Shown piece by piece: positions 59,901-64,000 of a stretch of 64,000 bases of DNA (positions are counted from its first letter, which is position 1; every line of letters starts with the position of its first letter). Source of the stretch: Ancistrus triradiatus (taxonomy: Eukaryota > Chordata > Actinopteri > Siluriformes > Loricariidae). The DNA lies in NCBI GenBank assembly GCA_025084515.1, contig JAJAGP010000356.1, positions 1 through 64,000 on the forward strand, in the 5' to 3' direction. The notes under the pieces were generated by a model that had not been told where the DNA came from, searched no databases, and saw only the letters and a list, made by a program, of their open reading frames with translations. The translations under genes and the position numbers were made by a program.

Positions 59901-62900
59901 TGGATAAGGGCGTCTGCTAAATGCTGAAAATGAACTACACAAAAGCCTATCCTAGACAACACAGGGCCCAGGCCACCATTAAAAACTTGATGCTCATCAC
60001 GTCATCAAACTATTCAGCAACTGCAAGAAGAAAATGGTTAAACCCTCTAAATGAGAAGCACACCTCCATCTTCTGACCCACAAAAACCCCATTCTGTTTT
60101 TGTTTTTTGCATCTTATCTGTCAGACAGTGAAGCAGATGGAAAGCATGTGTGTGTGTTTGAGTCTGTAAGTGTGTATGAGCCTACACTCCAAATATAGCC
60201 CAGGACTGGTGATCAGCTAAATCTACCACTGATGCAGCATCACACAAAGATCAAGCAGACCTAAAAGCTTTTCCGATCCGATCACCTGATGTTCATTCAT
60301 TAAGCCTACCCTCTGTGTGCTCAGGAGTGGTTTTGGAGAGCTGTTCCAGTTCCCAGCCCAGGTGCAGAGACTCATCCATGCTCTGCTTCTGAGCCATCTC
60401 CAACGTCAGGTTCTCCTCCAAAAGCTCTTCTATGCGTTTCCTGTCCATGTCCCGCTCCTGACACATACAAACACACATACAGACATCTGCATTGAATTCA
60501 TTTTAAAGGAATAACTCGGCCAGTAACAAAATGTACACAATGTCCAACTTGGATTCAATTGTGGTAAAGGCAAGTTTTGTGTCTGAAGTTTGCTCATTTA
60601 GTGTTCTGCACTGGAGCTACAAGGGCAATGCTGCAAAAGAATGGAAAAAATCTTAAAATACTAGGCTATAAATTACATATAAATGAAATCATGAAAACAT
60701 ATGACATGTAAATGAAATACACAATTGAGTAAAACAGCAGGGAAAAACTGTTTTTACAACATTTGGATTTGTTTGTTCATTTGTGTTATTTAAGGTTAAG
60801 CAAGGTTACATCGATGAGAAGCACATTTAGGGCTGTCAAATGATTACAATATTCCATTGTGTTCACGGCACAACTAGTATCGCGTTAATTGCTATCTTTA
60901 ATGTTAACCACACAGTTTTTAGAATGCTTGTCACAATTTTTATCATGGAAATTATATACTTTTGTTGTCTTCTTAACAACAAAACTTTTTAAACTTTTAA
61001 TCACGCTTATCGCCTGGTTTTTAATGCGCTTCTCCAATAACTTTCATCAGATACATCACACAATGTTTATTGTATTTATTGCACGACTGTTATCGCATAA
61101 TCAGACTTTTTTGCTTGCTCCTATGCAACACAAATAAATAGTCTCTTCTTTAAAAACAATACAAATGGATGGACAGCACAAAGCGTGTCTATTATTTTTA
61201 AATTATTCAAAACCTTTTCATCATCGTAGCGGCTCTGGTGACTTGGTGTTAAGAGCCAGTTGTTGGAAATGGCAGTTCCTGAGGACCTGGGTTCAAGTCC
61301 TGGGTGGGGTTTGCAGCCTGAGGGTCAGGTGGTGTGTTTACTGAAGCCAGCCCAGACCAGGATATGCAAAACAGCATGCTTTGCTCTGCTTTGGATTTTT
61401 ACCAAGTCTTATCTTCTTTGCTGCTTCTTTAACTGCGAATTCTGACTGAAGCCCATAAAGGCGATTACTAAAATGACACTTATTAATAAGATACATTTTA
61501 TTACGCACTTTAACAACAAACCACATGTGCAAGCTGCTCTCTCACGTGTGCATCAGTGTCATTATGTAACTGGATCTGCTCTCACACAGTAATGAGGACA
61601 GTGTTAAGGATGCATCCAAAATCAGAGTCGGAACTAGATGTGGTTTAATGGAAGACTGTGGGAACACATTTGTTCCCTTCACTAGCAGTTCAGCTCCTGA
61701 ACGTGTATAATGGCGGTATCTTCCACACCATTTGTTCAGACAGTGAAAATTCGTTATTTAATCTGCCTTCCGTTCTAGTTTTCGCTGGTTCCAGAAACTC
61801 GATGAGCAATCACTATCGCTTCTGCGCCTCATGAAGCAGCTCCTGCATTTTCAGTCTGCCTCTCCACTGGATACTTTCATACTTGGTACAAGACTGAGTA
61901 AATACATGGCGTTTTCTTCTTCACGTTCCTTTAACATCTGTTGTTCCCCCTCTTCCTCAGAAACAGATCCATTTTACTTACTTATAAAACGTTCAAATTC
62001 AGGATGATATTAATAAAATAAAAGTAATATTATCAATAATTAACACTAAATTACACAACGGATTGGCGCCATGGCTAGGGTTGTTCCTGTCTTAAGCACT
62101 ATGCCTCCGGCTAGGCACCGGCTTTCCCATGACCCTGTCAAGGATCAGGCAGATAAGAAAGTGAATGAACAAATAATAAAATTATATTTGAGTAGAAGCT
62201 TAACCTTTATGTGTAATTGGATAGACTTCCTAAATGATGGTGTTCACACTTCAAAAAAAAAAGTTTCAGCTCTTGTATGACATGGTGAAACTCTCCATGC
62301 TTCTTTCTTTTTTTCCCTAAATTGGTTTCTGTGTTTGCCTTTTTCTGTGAGCAACAAAATGACGTCTTCATCACTTCAAGAAGTCATTTTTTTCATCTTG
62401 TCTTTTTCGCTGTTACAAGAAAATATGAACGAGGCTGCGAAATTCCGACAAATAATTGCGTTTCATCCGAATACAAGTACTACCAAATTTATAACACTGA
62501 TGCGTTCCGACAAATCTATCGTAGGTTGCATATATCTTAAATCGACGAGTTTTACAATAACATGTACCTTATATATAGTAGCGTAACGTTCCTTACACAT
62601 TTGGTACTGTACACGATCGCAACTTTTCCTCAATAAATTTCCCAACACTCATCACTCTCGCCACGTGACTCCCTATGTCACGTGCGGCAGCGTCCCAAAT
62701 TGAACACAGGAGAGTACCAAGAGTGAAATGTACCCTTAAACATGATTAAAACACATATTTCTACAGCAAAATCTTTAACAAAAATCTTATTAAAATAAAG
62801 TATTGAATAATGTATTATTGAGCAACCTTGGCTTCACTACTGGGGTAGCCTACTGGTTAAGGTACTGGACCAAAAGGTCCAGGGTTCAAATCCCTCCTCT

Positions 62901-63895
62901 GCCAAGCTGCCACTGCTGGGTCCTTGAGCAAGGCCCTTAACGCAGAACTGCTTGGACTATAAGATTGTACAAGGTTACATGTATAAGGTAAATAAAAATT
63001 ACATAAATGTAAATTTCTCAGCGCTCATCACTGCTACCACTTGGCTCCCTACGGCACGCACTGCCGACTTCCTTATCAGAGCACGGGAAAGTACTACGTA
63101 CACTGCGTATCCCTTGCCCGAAAAAATTCAATATGTCATTTACAGCATTTAGCAGACGCCCTTATCCAGAGCGACTTACAATGGGTACAGTCTTACAATC
63201 CAAGCAATTGTGGGTTAAGGGTCTTGCTCAAGGACTCAACAGGGGCAGCTTGGCAGAGGTGGGATTTGAACCCTGGACCTTTTGGTCCATAGTCCAGTAC
63301 CTTACCCGCTAGGCTACCACAGTCCATTGTCTGTTAATATTTACTCTATTTCTGTTTTTTGAACTATTCCTACAGACGTATTTGACAAGATAAATTAGTT
63401 CCATTCTTATATTTTTCTTCAAACTCCCATCCCTGCAGGCTGGGCTAGCGTAACAGAGCTTTGCAGAACTCTTACCATTTCCATGTCATGAATTTTGGCC
63501 TTGAGCTGCAGATTCTCTTTTTCTAGTTCGTGCAGTTTGTCTGAGCGAGCTCTGGAGCCTTCCAGCTGGTCCTCCAGCATGCTCTTGGTCTCCAGCAGTA
63601 TCTGATTGTCCTCCTTAAGCTCCTGTGTGGCACAATACAGGCTTTCTATTAACCGCTAAAGGAAATTCATGTAATGAGACATACTGTCAAAGTAAACCCA
63701 TATAATAAAGAAGGACTCATCCTTCAGAGAGCGTACCTCCACTCTGGCTTTGTAAAACTCGATGTCGTGAAGCCTCTCCTTAAATCGGCCCACTTCACTC
63801 TCCAGCTTGTCCACACGGATGGCTTTCTCTCTTAAGGCATCCAGCTCGTCCCGGTAGGCCCTGGCGGACCGTGCATCAGACAGCAACTGGAGGTT
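29180..63895 (-). CDS. ccdc88a: CCDC88A/girdin-like protein, 3' 21 exons
   Basis: Gene-level entry: 21 minus-strand exons join without a phase error into 1,608 codons plus TAA. Girdin is a large actin-, dynamin- and G-alpha-i-associated scaffold used in cell migration, Akt signalling and polarity. The visible part starts inside the coiled coil (LLSDARSARAYRDELDALRE) and continues through SLGHEVNELTSSRLLKLEME and LKMKKLIKPKSRER. It then enters a Ser-rich tail with LPRASSVISTAEG and ends WYEYGCV. Body sequence is clearly nearer girdin than Daple (for example SLGHEVNELTSS and EIKEEKIAALEARL). The Akt-type site RERMRS-LTLTP is present. The N-terminal HOOK domain exons are to the right of the window. 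A GCV end is a class of PDZ ligand best known from Daple; a long girdin isoform with such an end has been reported in mammals. Identity as a CCDC88 protein is near certain; which fish duplicate it is cannot be decided. Confidence 0.95.
29984..30620 (-). other. ccdc88a intron, no further exon seen
   Basis: The phases of the two flanking exons match directly. I looked for a separate exon carrying the usual VTLxxFLEES-type motif here and found none. Confidence 0.6.
30621..30823 (-). CDS. ccdc88a: ccdc88a exon, SSGEFSL block
   Basis: 67 codons after two bases: TINGNSSRPHSESSGEFSL, then DAEVWSSESSPGQRS and on to RESADPAE, donor GAG|gtacca. The RPxSxSSGEFSL and WSS-x-SSP words match girdin. The Ser/Asn-rich stretch that precedes them in mammals is shorter here, and the G-alpha-i binding motif that follows them in mammals is absent from this exon. 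Confidence 0.92.
31775..32778 (+). mobile_element. 5'-truncated LINE with RT C-terminus and tail
   Basis: At 31790-31885 the plus strand encodes NKLPTFVRDSDTLQMFKSR and LKTYLFTQAFD followed by TAA. This is the typical C-terminal end of a non-LTR retrotransposon polymerase frame (W-N-x-LP ... FKSxLKTYLF). About 890 bases of 3' untranslated region follow, ending 'gaaataaatctggcttgacttgac'. It identifies the shorter tails elsewhere in the window. Confidence 0.8.
32780..33990 (-). other. ccdc88a intron, no exon or repeat recognised
   Basis: A search for the Ser/Asn-rich girdin segment expected between the 33994 and 30823 exons found nothing convincing. The sequence is otherwise featureless. Confidence 0.45.
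33994..34059 (-). CDS. ccdc88a: ccdc88a short exon, acidic/Ser segment
   Basis: 66 bases, phase 1 to 1: NASCEDVTPTSSDEQSGVRGH. It corresponds to the SFEDISPQGVSDDSSTGSRVH part of girdin. Acceptor GTGCAG|GG, donor CATG|gtgagc. It is also frame-neutral if skipped. Confidence 0.85.
34775..34963 (-). CDS. ccdc88a: ccdc88a exon, MNDL block
   Basis: Encodes MNDLLQTMALPGGGQWSSS through FAFSTTAIDYATL and KRKLKNK, phase 1 exit (AAAG|gtatag). The MNDL-xx-M-x-LxGGQW and AFSTTAI words are girdin hallmarks. Confidence 0.95.
35223..36043. mobile_element. mariner/Tc1-type non-autonomous element
   Basis: Begins CAGTGGTGCCTCGGTTCGCG after TA and ends with the inverted form (gagaaccgaggtaccactg) before TA. 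It is 821 bases long without a transposase frame. It lies just upstream of the 34775-34963 exon of ccdc88a. Confidence 0.88.
36050..39110 (-). other. ccdc88a intron, weak transposon traces
   Basis: No exon is seen. Near 36960 'taggggtgtaacagagcactgggac' and near 37430-37475 'gtgatctaggtttcgtgaattgaatcgtgagcag', in pieces, resemble internal parts of widespread vertebrate hAT-like elements, but I cannot set their ends. Confidence 0.35.
39117..39293 (+). mobile_element. tRNA-derived SINE
   Basis: Same family as 15961-16149; a small deletion lies before 'cccttaccccacaattgctcgg'. Confidence 0.85.
39619..39696 (-). CDS. ccdc88a: ccdc88a cassette exon, 26 codons, basic
   Basis: 78 bases, phase 1 in and phase 1 out, so it can be skipped without shifting the frame. 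It reads LKKLPFMRNRPKEKDKEK then AIYRRSM. The acceptor is CCCCACAG|CT and the donor ATGT|gtaaga. It contains 11 Lys/Arg among 26 residues and sits directly after the Akt-site exon. Inclusion gives ...SM-SMNDLL; skipping gives ...SS-TMNDLL. I recall a similar optional segment in vertebrate girdin transcripts, but have not verified it. Confidence 0.85.
40169..41028 (+). mobile_element. Tc1-like transposon remnant, family 4
   Basis: Ends are CAGTGGGGACTAAAAGTCTG (left) and the inverted 'ggactcaacgtttgtcccccactg' (right), each next to TA, with 'actagtgaaaatgct' inside both. It contains a piece of transposase with QQDNDPKHTSKHCKNCLKNK, so the second catalytic Asp region survives. A SINE is inserted at 40684-40888. 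Confidence 0.85.
40684..40888 (+). mobile_element. tRNA-derived SINE nested in Tc1 remnant
   Basis: Complete copy with A/B boxes and tail. The flanks share GACTCT, a possible short target duplication. The nesting shows that the SINE was active after this Tc1 family died. Confidence 0.85.
42346..42542 (-). CDS. ccdc88a: ccdc88a exon, basic segment with Akt-type site
   Basis: Encodes RGNWITLKMKKLIKPKSR, then ERMRSLTLTPCRSESSDGF and QDSQDSSSLGSGSLDD, phase 1 exit (AGCA|gtgagt). In girdin this basic region binds phosphoinositides, and the Ser of the R-x-R-x-x-S site is the Akt target. The arrangement R-E-R-M-R-S keeps that consensus. Confidence 0.95.
42897..43130. mobile_element. Miniature derivative of Tc1 family 1
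   Basis: About 230 bases holding both terminal regions of family 1 (CAGTGGTGCTTGAAGGTTTG left; 'tatgcagaaatacag' to 'ggttcacaaactt' right) and nothing of the transposase. The outer right end is lost. Confidence 0.85.
43886..43978 (-). CDS. ccdc88a: ccdc88a exon, coil to basic linker
   Basis: Completes Ile, then DKLNELRRQKEKLEEKIM and DQYKFYDPSPPR, phase 2 exit (AGAAG|gttcgt). This is the end of the coiled coil. Confidence 0.96.
44129..44274 (-). CDS. ccdc88a: ccdc88a exon, end of coiled coil
   Basis: 48 codons plus two bases: LLSQLKGNLEEENRHLLD through FHVEQRQY, phase 2 exit (ACAT|gtgtga). Confidence 0.96.
44413..45626. mobile_element. hAT-like non-autonomous element
   Basis: Left edge 'taaggatgccccgaaatgaatattt'; right edge 'ccaaatattcagtgcatccct', the inverse with mismatches. 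'ggcgaaaactgaa' and 'gtcaaataatttcggttgcc' are typical of the 'gggatgcaccgaatattc' hAT derivatives of vertebrates. A LINE tail is nested inside. Confidence 0.65.
45092..45446 (+). mobile_element. LINE 3' tail nested in hAT-like element
   Basis: Colinear with 32410-32778: 'tttcctgcttagactcagg', 'gccgatgtgcatatt', then the conserved tail ending in TTGACT repeats. Confidence 0.8.
46111..46597. mobile_element. Small hAT-like miniature element
   Basis: 'tcagtgctgagcaatagg' on the left and 'gaattgcccagccct' on the right are imperfect inverted repeats of the 'gggctgggcaat' type. Both edges touch ATTTAT, a possible part of an 8-base target duplication. Confidence 0.5.
47407..47593 (-). CDS. ccdc88a: ccdc88a exon, coiled coil
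   Basis: One base plus 62 codons: LNTTYQQLLKDNEGLHS through KLTNQCE, donor GAG|gtcagt. LEAEFSKLKEQYQQLDITST is almost invariant in girdins. Confidence 0.96.
48088..48265 (-). mobile_element. Degenerate SINE copy
   Basis: 'cttacagcattttgcagac', 'caattgagggttaag' and 'caacagttcagtaacttaac' recall the SINE in reverse sense with heavy divergence. It is an old copy or a related older family. Confidence 0.4.
48407..49479 (-). mobile_element. Tc1-like transposon, family 2, both ends, internal deletion
   Basis: Both termini are present (CAGTGGAGCAAAAAAGTATG after TA; tttttgccccactg before TA). The minus strand encodes MAKTKELSKDTRTKLVDLQQ (49133-48762) and, after a frame change, the WNFLIKTQLENAELHPKN-type and KHGGGNILHWGCFSPKGTGR part (48732-48490). 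The C-terminal third with the last catalytic residues is missing. It lies in the intron between the 47593 and 49851 exons of ccdc88a. Confidence 0.9.
49851..49994 (-). CDS. ccdc88a: ccdc88a exon, coiled coil
   Basis: Completes Arg, then YNQLLKQKAQLEELEQ through LKEENDK, phase 2 exit (GACAA|gtgtgt). Ordinary GT-AG ends. Confidence 0.93.
50075..50352 (-). CDS. ccdc88a: ccdc88a exon, coiled coil
   Basis: 92 codons plus two bases: VENSTLNSQSAALVTQN through EVQHRDLED and part of Arg. The motifs LLRDHEKLAVLHERQAAE and LIGKHGGLKSAHKSLE fit girdin. Confidence 0.95.
50562..50745 (-). mobile_element. Divergent SINE copy
   Basis: 'acaactgatacaatctaac', 'caagcaactgtgggttaagg' and 'gtcaacagttcagtaccttgac' follow the order of the SINE in reverse, with many substitutions. 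Confidence 0.5.
50972..51153 (+). mobile_element. tRNA-derived SINE
   Basis: Copy with a deletion after the B box; flanked by GAACTGA on both sides, a likely target duplication. The sequence after it ('cctagacaacacagggccc') is shared with the flank of the copy at 59745. Confidence 0.85.
51724..51900 (+). mobile_element. tRNA-derived SINE, B-box side deletion
   Basis: Same family; the stretch between 'ggtactg' and 'gttcaaatccc' is shortened by about 20 bases. Confidence 0.85.
52228..52500. mobile_element. Possible hAT-like fragment
   Basis: 'aggggtgggcagtatgacaat' at the left recalls hAT derivatives, with A/T-rich 'gtgatataatattttg' at the right. The second terminal repeat is not clear. Confidence 0.3.
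52505..52800 (+). repeat. Dispersed fish repeat
   Basis: It has 'ctgcttaatccagctcagg', 'atgtgggaggtaaccgg', 'aaatccacgcagacacc' and 'gctcgaacgtggg' in the order seen in a very common interspersed fish repeat. A shorter trace is at 57915. The 92-codon minus frame over it is not a gene. Confidence 0.6.
52956..53117 (-). CDS. ccdc88a: ccdc88a exon, Gln/Leu-rich coiled coil
   Basis: 54 codons, phase 0 to 0: NATLQAEKQALRTQLKQL through LQTQNAKLQ. The donor CAG|gtccta is weaker than its neighbours. Confidence 0.93.
53527..53703 (-). CDS. ccdc88a: ccdc88a exon, coiled coil
   Basis: 59 codons, phase 0 to 0: VKKNYEALRQREEEERM through DRLIEVERN. The middle (NSSPSRGGVDKQSISKW) is a break in the coil at the same place as the Ser-Pro-rich break of girdin. 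Confidence 0.94.
54026..55014. mobile_element. DNA transposon with 28-base terminal inverted repeats
   Basis: The left end GAGCCATTCCACCGAATGGG continues to gtgccattt; the right end is its inverse (aaatggcacccattcggtgg aatgactc) with one or two mismatches. About 990 bases long, no transposase, with a Tc1 fragment nested at 54163-54480. Superfamily not determined. Confidence 0.8.
54163..54480 (+). mobile_element. Tc1 family 2 terminal fragment, nested
   Basis: Begins with 'gagtggggcaaaaaagtattt', followed by the subterminal region 'ccactgattctgcaagtttt' and 'caggaaatcacattgtaaaa'. There is no other end and no transposase. Confidence 0.8.
55052..55190 (-). CDS. ccdc88a: ccdc88a exon, coiled coil
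   Basis: Completes the Arg codon, then FKLLESKLESTLKSSLEI through LRQELKT, donor ACT|gtgaga. EIKEEKIAALEARL is diagnostic of girdin rather than Daple. Confidence 0.95.
55560..55670 (-). mobile_element. LINE tail fragment, reverse
   Basis: 'ataaggaagaaacctttggaggacc' (in pieces) and 'gggcggcttagatgataaatg' match the tail at 45200-45260 in reverse sense. Confidence 0.65.
56005..56132 (-). CDS. ccdc88a: ccdc88a exon, coiled coil
   Basis: ELVSEKLKSQQMNND through LHDEQSSAD plus two bases of Arg (phase 2 exit, ACAG|gtgagt). Confidence 0.94.
56226..57296 (-). CDS. ccdc88a: ccdc88a giant exon, central coiled coil
   Basis: 357 codons in one exon, phase 0 to 0, from VKGLEQENEHLNQTI to KKTLVTLRE. It consists of repeated heptads with the family's LEKEN/LEQEN punctuation, for example SKLNKIEFERKQLRKDLEYY-type and KKQLEKENKRLRQQAE. 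The single-exon coding of this block agrees with the vertebrate CCDC88 gene layout. The large antisense frames over it are only shadows of its regular codon use. Confidence 0.97.
57484..57621 (-). CDS. ccdc88a: ccdc88a exon, coiled coil
   Basis: 46 codons, phase 0 to 0: LEQLESDSRSERESLRS through ETLRENSERQ, donor CAG|gtgcaa. The SSDLMKEKAQLQKTLETLRE part matches girdin closely; the first 15 residues are more divergent. Confidence 0.94.
57915..58050 (+). repeat. Fragment of dispersed fish repeat
   Basis: 'gccaattaacttaacgcatg', 'tctttggactgcag' and 'gaaaccggagtacccgg' follow the order of the repeat at 52505. Confidence 0.5.
58290..58865 (+). mobile_element. Tc1/mariner remnant, family 5
   Basis: The plus strand reads FHQDNAKPHAAHITKTWL and KKRVRVLDWPVCSPD (58350-58450). 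This contains the second catalytic Asp (QDNAKPH) and the start of the SPDL-x-x-x-E motif, here degenerate. The right side ends in 'ctgtcccaactttttctgat', a known type of terminus for such elements. No left terminus is found. Confidence 0.75.
59067..59239 (-). CDS. ccdc88a: ccdc88a exon, coiled coil
   Basis: Begins with two bases completing a Val codon, then PQKSLGHEVNELTSSRLL through ENQKLNQK, donor AAG|gttaga. Two Leu-rich repeats (RLLKLEMENQ and RLLKVEKENQ) are internal duplications of the coil. The acceptor region of this exon is repeated at 60019-60062. Confidence 0.95.
59273..59725. repeat. Intronic segmental duplication, copy 1
   Basis: From 'atgagaagcacatttagggc' to 'ttggtgttaagagccagctg' this matches 60818-61263 in the same sense, with about 5-8 percent differences and a few short gaps. 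It directly adjoins the 59067-59239 exon. Confidence 0.85.
59745..59932 (+). mobile_element. tRNA-derived SINE
   Basis: Full copy; followed by 'cctagacaacacagggccc' and 'aggccaccatta', as after the copy at 50972. Confidence 0.88.
60019..60062 (-). repeat. Duplicated 3' splice site (decoy acceptor)
   Basis: 44 bases identical to 59238-59281. Read on the minus strand this is the pyrimidine-rich tract and AG of the true exon that starts at 59239 (ccattttcttcttgcag). It is placed about 780 bases upstream in the same intron, without the exon behind it. Confidence 0.85.
60310..60457 (-). CDS. ccdc88a: ccdc88a exon, coiled coil
   Basis: Encodes ERDMDRKRIEELLEEN through SKTTPEHTE and the first base of the next codon (phase 1 exit, GAGG|gtaggc). 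The core MAQKQSMDESLHLGWELEQL is a CCDC88 family hallmark. A 2.9-kb intron holding two SINEs lies upstream. Confidence 0.95.
60818..61268. repeat. Intronic segmental duplication, copy 2
   Basis: Second copy of 59273-59725, in the next upstream intron (between the 60457 and 63476 exons). Confidence 0.85.
61270..62838 (-). other. ccdc88a intron, nothing recognised
   Basis: No exon matching CCDC88, no transposon end and no tandem repeat. The frames at 62322-62586 overlap each other and lack any support. Confidence 0.45.
62841..62985 (+). mobile_element. tRNA-derived SINE, tail lost
   Basis: The A-box and B-box parts are intact; the tail ends early near 'aggttacatg'. Confidence 0.75.
63137..63325 (-). 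mobile_element. tRNA-derived SINE, reverse
   Basis: Complete reverse copy 150 bases from the previous SINE, so the two could form an inverted pair in the transcript. Confidence 0.85.
63476..63622 (-). CDS. ccdc88a: ccdc88a exon, coiled coil
   Basis: 49 codons, phase 0 to 0: ELKEDNQILLETKSM through KAKIHDMEM, donor ATG|gtaaga. Nearly every residue fits the girdin pattern, including the LEDQLEGxRARSDKLHELEKEN stretch. Confidence 0.95.
63737..63895 (-). CDS. ccdc88a: ccdc88a exon, coiled coil start in window
   Basis: 53 codons, phase 0 at both ends: NLQLLSDARS through FYKARVE, donor GAG|gtacgc. The acceptor is ATGAACAG| with a long GT repeat directly upstream instead of a normal polypyrimidine tract. 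Confidence 0.93.
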
Positions 63896-63902
63896 CTGTT
63901 CA

Positions 63903-63903
<1 letters not shown>

Positions 63904-63945
<42 letters not shown>
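63904..63945. repeat. (CA)n microsatellite at an exon acceptor
   Basis: About 21 CA units on the plus strand, which is (TG)n in the ccdc88a transcript. It ends eight bases before the exon that begins at 63895. Confidence 0.95.
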
Positions 63946-63947
<2 letters not shown>

Positions 63948-64000
63948 GTCACCACAATGCTGACTGCTTAAGGTTAGAGCTAATCCCGACAGTTTCGTTG

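Noticed and set aside
29180..63895. CCDC88C (Daple) as the identity, based on the GCV end
   Set aside because: Coiled-coil words such as SLGHEVNELTSS and EIKEEKIAALEARL, and the LPRASSVIST block, fit girdin and not Daple; only the extreme C terminus is Daple-like.
63656..63955. Start codon MVTLCVCVCVC for the last frame at the right edge
   Set aside because: The Cys-Val run is the GT microsatellite; the real exon begins at an AG acceptor at 63895 and continues the CCDC88 coil from outside the window.

Overview
The window is vertebrate nuclear DNA, almost certainly from a teleost fish. It has long introns, GT-AG splice sites, at least five families of Tc1/mariner transposons (most of them broken), about ten copies of one tRNA-derived SINE, tails of a non-LTR retrotransposon and (CA)n/(TC)n microsatellites. 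The Tc1 load would suit a catfish or a related ostariophysan, but nothing here proves the order.

Region 1 (about 0.8-21 kb) is a birth-and-death cluster of very small secreted-peptide genes. Five copies can be read: A (2349-2810, minus), B (4458-4937, plus), C (8904-9382, minus), D (11012-11513, plus, broken) and E (13802-14410, minus). Each has an untranslated first exon, an exon for the start codon and an 18-residue signal sequence (22 in D), a 15-19 residue acidic exon ending in Glu-Lys-Arg plus Ser-Ser-Ser-Gly-Glu, and a last exon with a Gly/Asn/Tyr-rich part, a Leu-rich stretch and a Pro-Ala tail ending in Gly. All introns are phase 0. This layout, the S-x-E motif and the Q-E-R-E-K-R-S stretch of copy A recall the secretory calcium-binding phosphoprotein (SCPP) family, especially FDCSP and statherin. 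I do not recognise these as a named gene, and this cluster is the best candidate for an undescribed system. B and C form an inverted near-identical pair around a nest of transposon insertions. Shared promoter pieces and flanks show further lost copies near 1, 10, 17 and 19.5 kb.

Region 2 (about 15-29 kb) is mostly repeats: SINEs, LINE tails, a GC-rich minisatellite, a third Tc1 family at 19.6-21.2 kb, and two damaged Tc1 copies at 21.6 and 26.6 kb. I see no convincing gene between 22.9 and 26.6 kb.

Region 3 (29,180 to the right edge) is the 3' part of one large minus-strand gene, a CCDC88 family member whose body is closest to girdin (CCDC88A). Twenty-one exons encode 1,608 residues with continuous reading phase. 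They cover the long coiled coil, the basic segment with an Akt-type site, and a Ser-rich tail. The 5' exons (HOOK-type N terminus) lie beyond position 64,000. The tail ends in Trp-Tyr-Glu-Tyr-Gly-Cys-Val, a PDZ-binding end best known from Daple (CCDC88C). It also carries a GBA-like motif (G-alpha-i binding) in an unusual place, after the conserved LPRASSVIST block. The introns hold many of the transposons listed below.
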